From: Symsagittifera roscoffensis
Taxonomy: Eukaryota; Xenacoelomorpha; Acoela; Convolutidae
Length of the DNA stretch: 64,000 bases
Direction: 5' to 3'
Assembly (NCBI RefSeq): GCF_963678635.1
Contig: NC_087067.1
Location: 53,314,233 to 53,378,232, forward strand
Part shown: piece after piece, positions 29,520 through 40,244 of the stretch
How the letters are laid out: each line of letters begins with the position of its first letter
Numbering within the stretch: position 1 is the first letter of the stretch
Program-made: the position numbers and the translations under genes
Notes under the pieces: generated by a model
Databases searched by the model: none
What the model was told of the DNA's origin: nothing
The model's input: only the letters and a program-made list of their open reading frames with translations

Positions 29520-31600
29520 GGTCAGAAAGCAACTAGCTAGCTTCGATTGGAAGACAGCTGCCGGACTAGACCAGATTGATCTTAACGACCTTAAGAAAGT
29601 CGGGACTAAAGAGATTACCATTGTCCTAAATGGTATAATCAGAGGATCAATTGTCCCCGCCGAATGAAAGCTAGGACGCACTATTCTGATAGAGAAAGTC
29701 GTTGGAGCAGAAGAGCATGGCGATTTCAGGCCAATCACAATCTCCAGTCTCTGGATTCGCCTACTAAATAAGATCCCAGCAGAAAATTGGGAATCAGCTA
29801 ACACGATTTTGGACTGTCAAACAGGATTCCAGAAACGAGATGGAGTTGCAGAGGCAATCAACCAGCTGACCAGAGTTTTCCAGAGTTACAAGAAGAATAC
29901 GAAACATTTCGCCATTGCTCTGATAGACTTCAGTGAAGCATTCGACTCTGTAAGCCATAATGCAATAGTCAACACATTAGTACGAAGATCAGTAACAACA
30001 TGGCTCATTGACTACATAAAGGACCTATACGATGAAGTTGCACAATCCTAGACGGAGAAGTAATACATCCAAAAAGAGGGATACGACAAGGTGATCCCTT
30101 AAGCCCACTCCTTTTCAACCTCGTTCTGGATGAAGTTCTGCGAATGGTGCCTACGACACTGGTCTTAAGGAAAATAACAGAACATTGAATACTCTAGCCG
30201 ACGATGCTGACGATCTCTTACTAGCGGCAGAGGATCTACGCTCCCTACAGATGGTCCTCCAAAGAGTCGAGGACGCGGCAGAGAAGCTAGGATTCTCTAT
30301 TAATGCCAAGAAATCCGAACTAAGAAATCCGAACTCATTAGTTGGTCGAGCGTGCCCAAAGAGAAGAAGATCATGTGGAGAGTACGAGATTCGAAAGCAG
30401 GAATCATTAAGCAATTGGAGTACAATGAAACAGCGCGTTACTTAGGAGTGGATTTTGATAGACGTGGTGTGAAGACATGGAACATCTTTGGGAAAATGAA
30501 CAATCTCTTGAAAAGAATCAGTAGTGCGCCGCTTAAGCCTCAGCAAAAGATACATCTCTTAACTGCCTTTGTCCAACCAAAGATTTTCCATCAGGGCACC
30601 TTTGCCAACTTGTGCATGAAGGACCTACGTAAGATGGACATGCTGATCCGCTACTTTGTTAGGAAATGGACCAGGCTTCCGAAAGATCTAGCCACAGCCA
30701 TAATCAATGCATACATAAGAGATGGTGGTTTTGGCGTTAGAAGCATGATGACAGTAATACCTCGACTAAGGAAGAAGAGAAGTGTTCAGTGTGGGACTCA
30801 GGCAGTACGGAACCATGAAATAGAAGCAAAAAGAGATGAGGACGAACACTGGAGAGCTAAGATACAAAATACTGTAGATGGACAGCATCTCAGCATTCAG
30901 ACCAATAGTGCCAATACAGCCCGATGGATCACTAACGGGACTAAGCTGATGTCAGGTGCAGACTACGTTAGGGCCCTCAAAATACGATCCAACTCGATAA
31001 TGACTAAGCACAGCCGACGAAGATACACAAAGGTCAGAAGCAATGTCTGCGATGCAGGTTGCATGAGTCAGGAGAGCATGAATCACATTGTGCAAAAATG
31101 CCCTAAGACCTGGAGTGCCCGAGCTAAGAGACATGACGAGATATGTAAGTTCCTTGAAAGAATCTTGACCGAAAAAGGCCTAAAAACCTTACGTGAACCA
31201 TCTTTTCGATGTGGACCATCCAAGCATAAGTCAGATCTCGTGGTTGCTCTCAAGGAAAAGGCAGCAATCATTGATGTCACAGTAGTATCTGACAGTGACG
31301 GGGAAGGCATGATGGCAGCATATAGGAAGAAGCGTGAGAAATAGCATAGAGAAGACCTCATGAAGGAGGTAATGACAGGTCTGCCAGGAACAACTGAAGC
31401 GAGTGTAATCCCCATAGTATTCAGCTTCAGAGGAATCATTTAAAAAAAGTGCTGAGCTCATGAGATCAGAGCTCAAACTCAGTATGTCCAACTTAGAGCT
31501 GTTGGTAGTGAAGACGTTGAACCTGACAAATGGAATTCTAAGACAGTTCGAGAGATCCACCGCAAGACACCATGAAGCAAGATGACAATATCAGGACAAA
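29520..31600 (+). pseudogene. Broken RT/endonuclease of element I
   Basis: RT fingers (TAAGLDQIDLNDLKKVG region from 29,535; HGDFRPITISSLWIRLLNK near 29,720), motif A piece 29,809-30,051 (IALIDFSEAFDSVS, one change in the usual Lys/Thr position), RQGDPLSPLLFNLV near 30,090, a degenerate ADD region at 30,185-30,215 (ADDADDLLLAAEDL). The long piece 30,352-31,344 follows, with thumb, CCHC (CDAGCMSQESMNHIVQKCP) and endonuclease (KSDLVVALKEKAAIIDVTVVSD; Pro of PD replaced by Ser). A TAG near 31,342 and a frameshift near 31,440 end it. Confidence 0.8.
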
Positions 31601-31752
31601 CCGGAAACGGCGCCAAGTGTTCGAATAAGACACGAAACAGAAGATCGAAACAAACCAAGGAAAAACTTCCCTAATTCAGATGTTGGTAAACTTATGAAAC
31701 TCTAGAACTCAGTAAATATATTTTATATTGTAATATTTATTGGAATATTCTT

Positions 31753-32810
31753 AACTGACCCTCCGACACCAGATGAAATGTTCTACGCTGAGGAGGGTTG
31801 GGCATCCCCCTACTGTAAGTGTGTATACCAATCTTGAAAGAACAAAGATTGGTCAGATTGCTGAACTCAAAAGACGAGACACTTGCTGATGTGGCGGAAA
31901 CCTCATACTTCCAAGACCAAATGAGGACATCCGCAAAACTGCGAGGCAAAGTCATGAATCTGACCCCTAGAAACAAAAACGAAACACCGGACGCCCTGAA
32001 GGAGTCACTGCATGAGAAATAAGATGGCAAAGGGCTGCAATCAATCCAAATCAGTGGGGTCATAAGATACTGACGAATGGCACGCTCGTGATGAAAGATT
32101 GCAATTAAATTGCCTGTAAAAATTAAAGATAACTTGATAGCTACTAAGCCCCGGATCGCCAGATGGCATACGGCTCAAGATACAGCCTGTGAGAATTGCG
32201 GCAGAAGAAAGACATTGGGCCATAATCTTCGAGTCTGTCCAAAATCATGGGCCGAGAGAATCAAAATACACTACCGAATCAGCGCATTCGTGTCCATAAA
32301 AGCGAGCGCAAGGGCTTCGCAGTATGGGAGGAGCCAACAATTAAAACTGCGAAAGGAATAAAAACCAGACATTCTCCTGGCAAAAGAAGACGTCACGCTC
32401 GTACTAGACACGATAATCTGCAGTGATAATGCAATACTTTCATCGGTTCACCAGCAATAACGAGAGTACTACAATGTTGCTGAGGTAAGAAAATTGGTTT
32501 TGGCAGAAACAGAATGATGAAGTCGTGTTTGGTAGCATCACCATCAGTTGGAGAAGGGCTATGGCGCGAGATACAACAGAAGCCCTGCATAGAATCGCCA
32601 GTGCAGCGGCAGACTGAGATATAATGATTGTGAAAGAGCTAGAAGGGAATTTGCGCACCCTTCAGCAGTGGAGAGCTAGCGACGAGGAGTGACGGCAGTC
32701 AGAGAAGGGCAACCACCTGACTACTTGAATTGTGAAAGTGGATACGATTGAACTCTGTGCTAGTATACGCCTTATAAAAAAGTTTACAAAACTCATGAAA
32801 ACTGAATTTA
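31753..32810 (+). mobile_element. Family 1-like R2 element fragment (J)
   Basis: It begins at the RT thumb (DTR/PDEMFYAEEGWASP-like, compare 830-900) and continues through linker, CCHC (CENCGRRKTLGHNLRVCP near 32,190-32,245) and endonuclease (KPDILLAKEDVTLVLDTIICSDNA near 32,360-32,430) to a 3' UTR with GTATAC...GTTTAC at about 32,764-32,787. It is an older, more diverged relative of copies A and B with stops and frameshifts throughout. Confidence 0.75.
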
Positions 32811-33368
32811 ATTGACGCCTTATCTTAAAGACTTGGTTGCCTCCACGATTTAGGTTGAGTCTTTCGACGTGCATTTACGCGGTACTCATCGATCTCAACT
32901 GTCACATACCCCATAATAATAAGCGAATTGAACCAAAACTGAAACTGGACTTCTTATTTAAGAGATTTATAAAAACCATAGAGGGTACTTATGTTGTTTC
33001 AGATAGTTTGCTTATAACTCTCTTTTCTGTTATTATGACGCATTACCCCTCAATTATTACAGAGATTCATAATTAATTGACACTCTTGAGGGTGGCGTTC
33101 ATCAGCTAGGGTGTGTCAATCGCTGTGCATATACGCGGTAACCATCGATATAACATCGGCAAGGGTCGGACTCTCTTAAATCTAATCTCATACCTCCACG
33201 TGGTGAGAATTGGCAACGTGGGCACAAAATTACCACTCGCGTGCCTGCGAATGAAATGAAGCATTAACAGATTAAGCCCGGAGAAAAGCTTCTGTAGTTG
33301 TGTCGTTAAAGATGTTGTTTTTGTCCTGTATGCGTTACAGCTTCAGCTTGTAACCTAATCCAACTAAT
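32811..33368 (+). repeat. R2-like leader remnants (partial unit and K3)
   Basis: No gene. 32,820-32,915 reads GGTTGCCTCCACGATTTAGG then GTGCATTTACGCGGTACTCATCGATCTCA, matching the unit at 20,860 and 33,110. 33,169-33,368 is nearly identical to 28,706-28,905 and holds a second copy of the candidate ribozyme (33,169-33,261). The repeat is cut at 33,369-33,376 by a MITE insertion and does not resume with the rest of the unit. Confidence 0.6.
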
Positions 33369-33376
33369 GTATCTAT

Positions 33377-33706
33377 CATGGTGACCACTTTGAGAGAAAA
33401 ATAGTGACTATGACAATTTTCGAAATTTTTTTTTCAGGTCGCCCAAATTAATTTTTCAAGCTCTGCCAAAGCACTAAAAAGTCCCTGTTTTAGGCTCTTT
33501 TTGAAAAATTTTGAAAAAAAATTGCGTTTTTTCGGCGCGCGCGCTCCCCCCTCAATATTAGTATATATTGGCACCAAAGGCGCCTTTAGAAAAATTTTAG
33601 GGTCCGTCACCAAAAGCCGTTGTAAATAGTGACTTTTAGTGACCATTGAAAAAATAGTGACCCATTAGTGACTGGTCACTAAAATAGTGACCAAGTGGTC
33701 ACCCTA
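33377..33706. mobile_element. 330-bp MITE, hAT-like, with 8-bp target duplication
   Basis: Terminal inverted repeats CATGGTGACCACTT (33,377-33,390) and AAGTGGTCACCCTA (33,693-33,706). The flanks GTATCTAT at 33,369-33,376 and 33,707-33,714 are a perfect 8-bp target duplication, typical of hAT. The right side holds several AAATAGTGAC/GTCACTA repeats in both orientations. No coding capacity; needs a transposase in trans. Confidence 0.85.
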
Positions 33707-33714
33707 GTATCTAT

Positions 33715-34273
33715 TGAAGCAGTAATATTACTTCTGCAGCACTGTATCTACTTAATCCTGGTCGCACATGTTTGTTTATCGTAGATTTAAAAAGCCTTTC
33801 ATGTTATTGAGATGAAAAATTTAAAACCCATAAAAACTCAAGCTAAAGCAAGTGTTTTCTATTTATTCGACTATTTTTAATGTGATTAATATTTTGTTTG
33901 AATGTGGATTAATTCTTAGTTATGAAATTTTGCTCCGCGCTTCTACGGGTTCCCTCAATCCCCAGTCTGTGTTAAGGCTCTTCAAACTACTACTACCAAT
34001 GTTGTTAAGAGATTTACAAAAGGAATAACTGAACCCGAATACCTTGACAACTGGTAGTTGCTACAGTTTAGAGTTTCTAGAAGATCTTCCTTCACAAGCA
34101 GTATCAAAGTGAACGTCAGCAGGTTGTCATGCATCGTGGCTTGTTCGCTCAGTACAAACGCGTCTTCTTGATTCATTTCGGAATGACACTGAGGTTTTCT
34201 TTCATCGCATGCTCACAAGTTCTTCTATCGCCAGATTAAAAAAAAGGCCACTTCATGTAAATTCTGTCAGTTT
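33715..34273. other. Non-coding spacer
   Basis: AT-rich, no credible ORF, RNA or repeat recognised. It may contain the 3' region of the zinc-finger pseudogene on the - strand. Confidence 0.4.
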
Positions 34274-35339
34274 TTAATGAATTAGAGACTGAATATAAAC
34301 TCGGACATCTATCTCTTGGCCAACTGTCACGTAGGAAGAAATTGAACAACTCACTGATGTTTCCACTATACGTGACTCTGTTGCGTCATCCTCTCTTGAG
34401 GTCTTAGCTCGCTTTGCCCATTTGAACGCCGCCGAGTCTTCCATGCTGTGAACTTGCTTCAAATGGGTCTTCAAGTTCGACCTGCTTCTCGTTTTGAACG
34501 GTTCTGAATTACACATGTTGCACTTGAAGGAAACATTGCGATGCATCCTTGTGAAATGTTTGCGCAAGTTTGCTTTCGAGGCAGTCACGAAGTGACAGTG
34601 ATCACAGTGCAATATTTGCACACTACCATCTGACATGCTGCTGTGGCTAGCTTCTGTTTGTAATGAAATAACACTGGAAGTTTGCTCTTTTGATTTGATG
34701 GAAGTTTGTTCCTTTGATGTGGAAGTTGGAGTCACTGCTTCCACAATGTCGAAGTTCAAAAGCGCAATCCCACCTCCGTATATTGGTGGCAAGGATTCGT
34801 CTATATACTGGGGCGTACAATTCTCCTCTGTGCAAAAATTTCTTCAATTTCGATGTCGCCAGTATCTGCTAGCATTTTAAGGGTTTTCTGCTCGTTCTCA
34901 ACTACAACAGCACATTGTGCAATTTCTTGACTTGGCAATGATTGAGAACATGTTTCTGTTTTGTTCATTGGTTCATAATGACATTCTTCTGCACTTGTAC
35001 AGTTCGAAGTTCCTTGTTGTACTGATATCTTGACACAGTCCTGCTGTGACCCTGTATTACATGTTGGAGGGTGTGGTGCTAAGTCGTCAAATGGTTCGTA
35101 CTCCACTTCCATATCCAGCGCCCTGTTTCAGTTTCATGCACACAACTCCCATCTGGTTCATAGACATGTTATCCACTATTGGGAAGCTACTCATCCATTG
35201 GGGGCACAAAATGATCGGAACATGATTGATCATTTGGCTGTGAAGCATCGTTTCTCATGTACTGTAGCAGCAATTGACAAATAGCCGACGCATCCAGCTC
35301 AACTGATAGAGATAATTTAGGTGTTGTTTCAAACATCAT
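34274..35339 (-). pseudogene. C2H2 zinc-finger gene, decayed
   Basis: Reading on the - strand from an ATG at 35,339, a TTTCAG-like splice acceptor lies just upstream, so this may be a terminal exon. The frame first runs LSVELDASAICQLLLQYM to a TAG (about 35,178), with a second in-frame stop near 35,160. It changes frame near 35,105 (DMEVEYEPFDDLAPHPP) and again near 34,840 at a run of T. The last piece 34,792-34,274 carries two C2H2 fingers: CDHCHFVTASKANLRKHFTRMH and CNMCNSEPFKTRSRSNLKTH...H. The fingers have intact ligands. Two stops and two frameshifts argue for a pseudogene, or a gene in a poorly polished assembly. Confidence 0.6.
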
Positions 35340-35794
35340 CACCTGAAATCGATAAGCTTCTGAATTGAATTCGATATGCCAGGAGAAAGCCGAAAAATAC
35401 TAATAAATAATTTTAAAAACAAAAAACATTTCTGGGCTTTCTGAAAGAGCATTTAATTCACCAAATAAAAATTAATAGCTAAGTGCTTTTGAAAAACTAT
35501 CATATGTTTGAAAAGCTAACCCAGCCCGCTAGTACCCGATTGGAGCGTCTTACAGGAAACGTCACAGAAAATCTTTTGAGTCCATAAAATTTCTCATGTC
35601 TTCTTTGCCGAATACAGTGCTTTAACAATATGCTGAATATCGTCATTTTTCTAGTACAAGATAGCTTGCCGTGAATGGGTGTTCTCAATTCTAAATGCTA
35701 GACTTGCCCAAAACAGTCACCTTTGATTCTAATTTATATCCATTTTGAACAAGGAAGTCTAATTTTTTTAAAGGCGCCCTGAGCGCTGATGCAT
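35340..35794. other. Non-coding spacer upstream of the zinc-finger pseudogene
   Basis: No supported gene; the open frame at 35,500-35,688 (- strand) lacks family features. It could hold an intron or earlier exons of the pseudogene. Confidence 0.35.
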
Positions 35795-35801
35795 GCAGGG
35801 G

Positions 35802-35990
35802 GCGTGAGGCAACAATTCGTAACAAGCGACAAATAGTAACAGTAAATTAGACGTGGAACACTGATTAACGCGCAATATTCCTCTCGTGGCGGATGTAAGC
35901 GCAGCGAAACAAGCGTATTTTACTTGCCAATGCCTTGTTACGAATTGTCGCCTGATACGAGTTGTCGCCTGTTACGAATTGTCGCTCCAC
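35802..35990. mobile_element. 189-bp MITE inserted into another MITE
   Basis: The flanking direct repeats CATGCAGGGG (35,792-35,801 and 35,991-36,000) look like a 10-bp target duplication. Left end GCGTGAGGCAACAATTCGTA..., right end (inverted) GTGGAGCGACAATTCGTAACA..., imperfect inverted repeats. The right arm repeats a TACGARTTGTCGCCTG unit about three times in tandem. Non-coding. Confidence 0.6.
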
Positions 35991-35994
35991 CATG

Positions 35995-36434
35995 CAGGGG
36001 TACCCAATTAATAATTGCAAAAAAAAACATTGCAATTAAAACAAATTATTTATTTTTACTTGATTTCAATTGCAATACATTTTCTTCTGCCCAACTATTG
36101 CAATATTATTGTAGTTTGTTTAATCTCGCTTTGTTCGCTTTAAGACAGTTTGGCACTCGACCTCTCCCTTGTTCGAGCATATCCATCCGCGTTAGACTGT
36201 CAACAACAGTTTTTGGAGTGAAACAACGGTGTCAGAAATTTTATGAAACTTGAAGCTTCTCTAAATACAAATTCAGCAAAAAAAAAACATTTTTGAGTTT
36301 TTAGCAAAATTTCAATTATTGCAATAATTATTTGAATATTTCCGCAATGAAATATTTCATTGCTTCGTTACAAAAAATAAACTAATTGATTTTCACAGGA
36401 GCAATTAATTGTAATTAACTTCTGAACACCCCTG
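35995..36434. mobile_element. About 440-bp hAT-like MITE (host of the nested insertion)
   Basis: Ends CAGGGGTA (35,995) and CACCCCTG (36,427-36,434), followed inward by AATTAAT-rich inverted sequences. The left TIR start is duplicated at 35,795-35,801 by the nested MITE. With that removed, flanks GATGCATG and AATGCACG agree at 6 of 8 bases, an eroded hAT-type target duplication. Confidence 0.5.
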
Positions 36435-37268
36435 AATGCACGCCAATTTTGAGTTGAGAGCAATATTTTCAACTCAAAGACGCTTTTTATTCTAAAATTT
36501 TCCTTCACTGCAGAAATCGTGCTCAAAGAGTTTCAGCAGAACTGGAAAATCAAAATCGCTGGCCTGAAAAGGCCAGTATAATTTTCTAATAAACCAACCA
36601 CCTTTCGTCAAAACCAAATCCTGCGCGCGCCACATTCATCAACATTAAGTTTATAACGCAACAATTTTTCACTGAGAAAGAAAGAAGAAAGAATTTATTT
36701 CTCATTGTTAATGGTAAATTTGAATACAACGAGAATTTAAATATGAAGCATCAGAAACAGTGAGGGGACAGTTAACGAACCCAATTTGGTTACACAGCAC
36801 TGCCCGTTCTAGCAAATGAAATACAAAATAGTGCGAAATAGTTGAAAAATGGGCGGAAATATGGGCGAAATAGTTTTTTTAAATGGGAAAATTTTTGGAC
36901 GCAGAAATCTTTATTTGTGCAATAATAATCACCAGATATCAAATCAACCTTTTCTTTCAATTGAAAAAAATTGCGCCTAAATACCACAAATAAAACTAGC
37001 AGATAGGCGAGCACGCTTTACTCGAAAAAAAATCCATATAGCTTGAAAACACTTGAATGATTATAATTCAAAAGCCGACTTTTAAATTTAGATTTCCCAG
37101 CGGAATGAAAAAATTATGATCCAGTTTTCTTTAATTGTGTTAGTTTAAGGGAAAAAGTGTCTATCATAAAAGACGATTGAAATTCTTCGAAATTAGAAAA
37201 AAGTAGGTTATCCTGGGTTGATGTTTGGATACAGTCAATTATTTTTGAGCCAACAATCTTTTCTATTC
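36435..37268. other. Non-coding AT-rich spacer
   Basis: No supported gene, RNA or repeat. Short open frames (for example 36,790-37,014 on the - strand) have no family signature. Confidence 0.4.
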
Positions 37269-38701
37269 AGTACAAACTGTCACTAGTAGCAATAGATCGA
37301 TCACTCGAAAAACTGAGTGATGACTTTAATGCAGTTGCGAAATGGCTTGCCGCTAATAGGCTCTCACTTAACATGAAAAAAACAGTTCAAATAAATTTCA
37401 CTAGGAAAAGCGCTTCTAATGAAACAATATTATATGATGGCAAAAACTTATCGTCAGAAATATATTGGAAATACTTAGGTATTAACATTGATTTCAAACT
37501 AGGATTTTCTAATCATATTGATTTTGTCAGAAAAAAATTACGAAAACAATGTGGAATAATTGCTAAAACAAGGCATTACGTGCCGAGCTCTGTTATGTTT
37601 AGGTATAATGAATCAAACATTAGGTCTATCATTCAGTATGGAATTTTAGTGTACGGATGCACAAGCTACAATGCATTACTTCCGCTTTTTGAATTACAGA
37701 AAAAAATTATCCGACTCATTTCTTTTCGAAACAATTGCGAAAGCGTGTCAGATATATTTGTTAAGCACAAAATACTTACAGTTCATGAATTGTATATTTA
37801 TGAGTGTTTCAAGTTTCTATTAAGGTCACTGTCGAACCTGCATTCAGAAAATTATCTCAACTCGCTTTTTACTTTTGATAATTCTATTAAAAGAACCAGA
37901 CGATCGGAAAAGAATTTACTGAAAATATGTAAGCCAAAATCCCGAATAGAAAACCACTCTTTAACTAAACGGGGAACCAAACTTTTTAATATTTTTCAGG
38001 AAAACGGAATTATGCCAATTAATTCGCAGTCTCTAAATGCAAGCCAGGTGCTTACGGTAGCTCACAAATTAAAGTAATTATACATTTTAGGAAATAATGA
38101 GTTAACAAATTCTATTTTCGATAAATAATCACAGAATGTCTAATCAATAGTACCATATTTTTTATTTACCAAAAATTTTACACTTTGGTTAACCTGTATC
38201 AGAGTTCAATTATGGGTTGCGAATCCATGCTGAAAATATGAAGCTCCAAATCCTTGTAGTTTTTGAGATAATCGCATTTTTTGAAAAAAATGAAATTTCC
38301 AAATTACTTAGAAATTACTTTCCAAATTACTTATTACGATCCTTGGTTTTAACTGATGCTCACTAAGCTAAGCTGCAATCATGATCCGGATCCTCTAAAT
38401 AAACTCTCAAAAAAAATGTTTCGAAAGGAGTGAAAAAAAAACTAATTGAAAAAATTTTCATTTTTTTTTATTATTTTTTTTTATTTAAATACTTTTTATC
38501 TATAGTTATTATACTTTTCGTGTCTTACTACTACCAGGGTAGACGTCAAGCGGGCAATTATTATGCCCTTGGTCTATCCTCTTCAGATATATTATACAAA
38601 ATGTCACATAAATTCAATGATGACTATTAAAAATGTGTTTCTTCATTTTCTGTATTTTTGCATTTAATTGTCTGAAGAAATAAATTCTTTCTTTCTTTCT
38701 T
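37269..38701 (+). mobile_element. APE-type non-LTR retrotransposon, 3' part with (TTTC)n tail
   Basis: Coding sequence resumes in the RT just after the YADD position (IDRSLEKLSDDFNAVAKWLAANRLSLNMKKT, from about 37,290) and runs to a stop at 38,075-38,077. A 3' UTR ends AATAAATTCTTTCTTTCTTTC at about 38,700, the microsatellite-type 3' end usual in CR1/L2/jockey-like elements. Same strand and style as 22,038-24,344, whose RT lacks exactly this part. Confidence 0.72.
37290..38077 (+). pseudogene. RT thumb / C-terminal part of APE-type ORF2
   Basis: An open frame without lesions (Met at 37,373 is internal). Features: WLAANRLSLNMKKTVQINF, YWKYLGINIDFKLGFSNHIDFVRKKLRKQCG and SIIQYGILVYGCTSYNALLPLFELQKKIIRLI, the conserved thumb region after RT motif 7 in jockey/CR1-like proteins. 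It lacks the catalytic domain, so it is a fragment. Confidence 0.75.
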
Positions 38702-40244
38702 ATTTGACAGTTGATGCATCTTTTTAGTTATTAGTATGATGGATCAAAAAAGTACTCAAGATTTGGTGAATAACACAAATTTTTTTAACCAGTTTGAAGT
38801 TGAGCAACTATCTCAACTTGATTTTTAAGAAAGTTCTCATAAAAGGGACCTTAGTTCCAAGTTAGACAAAGAGGCGAAGCAAACACTCCGCGAGCACAAG
38901 CGACAAAGTGGCAAAAAGGAGCATTAAAATGCGCAATAACACAAATTTTGCATGTACTAATTTGGAATGTAATAAACTAAAGGCAACCACACTAAATTTG
39001 CATGTAAAACAATTAAAACATAAACCACCAAATTTTGTTTAAATTACGCATTTCAAAACTATCACGAAATAAATGGATAAAAAAAGTGTTTCGCTGTGTA
39101 TCATTACGATCTGCATGTGTAAGTACGGCCAATTCGACTAATTTTATATCTTTTCCAGCACACGATTTGTTTTACCAGCATTAAAAAAATCAGGCAAATT
39201 GGTTCAGCCGATTAGGAAGAGTGATGTGTACAGCGCGACATCTGATAACAAACTTTGATTATCTTTTATTCAGCTTTTGGGACAAGGACAATTATCTTCA
39301 ATTGCTTGTTTTCTGCTTTCTTGGAAACAAATTAAGGTCACGTTGATAGCCGATTGTAACTGAAAATAAAGCTAGTAGACAGTTGAACAAATGTTATTGA
39401 ACTCTTAAACTACCAATAGATAACTAAGAAACGACTGATTTAAAAACAAAACGTTCAACTTTCAAAACCAGGTAAGATTACTTTATTCACACGTGGCCGT
39501 AATATTTAGCGGTTTCGTCCAGTTTTCAATGTCAAGGTTTTGAGTCATCCAAATTTTCTACACGAAGGCGAAGCGGAGCCCCGCATCACTTGCGATACAA
39601 TAAAACATTGCATTACAAGGTACTAGAGATCCAGAGTAGAACTTTCGCATTAGAAGATACAAGCGGCCAAGTGCAGAAAGTCATTAAATTACTTGAAATA
39701 TGAAACACAAAATACACTAGAAAAATCATACCTTATCTCAGATGATGTAGTTAAACAGTCTTAAAAACAATAAGAATCGCTTTCTCAGCAACAACTGAGC
39801 CGACAAAACTTGGGTCGCCCCCCGTGAAGCCGTAAACAAATCGATTACCATAAAAAATTTTGAAGTATAAAGATTGAAAACTCCAATGAGCCATGATCAC
39901 TTGTCAATCTGCAAACACTAGCCACCAATTAGGCAGATACAACAGATTCTATTAATTTGCCAAAACAGAAAATCAAACTTTTGATATTTGCCAGAATCTA
40001 ACCTGCGATTGAGATTCCTTACTTCCTCGTATCTTCTCCACGGTTGCCTATAAATCTATTAATACTAACCACCAATAAAGCAGATGCAACAGATGCTATT
40101 TAGTTGTCAATTGTTTGCAGCAAAAGTGGGTTGGGTTGTAAACAATAGTTGATTCGCAATATTGCACTTGCTCGCAAGACTGCTTGTGTAATACAGCGAT
40201 TGATTGGTCCTTTCACCTGATAATAATATATAACTAGCGTTTAA
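38702..40244. other. Non-coding AT-rich spacer
   Basis: No supported gene or RNA. Small open frames only. Some GCGAAGCGGAGC-like short repeats near 38,870 and 39,565 could be remnants of a dispersed repeat. Confidence 0.4.

Larger units (their letters stand above)
27993..31745 (+). mobile_element. Family 5 R2-type retrotransposon (element I), interrupted
   Basis: Related to element H along its length. It keeps a longer N-terminal region (28,168-28,641), is interrupted at 28,700 by a leader unit, and resumes at about 29,339 after a repeat of 28,518-28,700. RT palm (29,809-30,445), thumb/CCHC/endonuclease (30,352-31,344 and beyond) and 3' UTR (to about 31,745) follow. No 28S target sequence follows its 3' end; a family 1 fragment abuts it instead. 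Confidence 0.82.
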
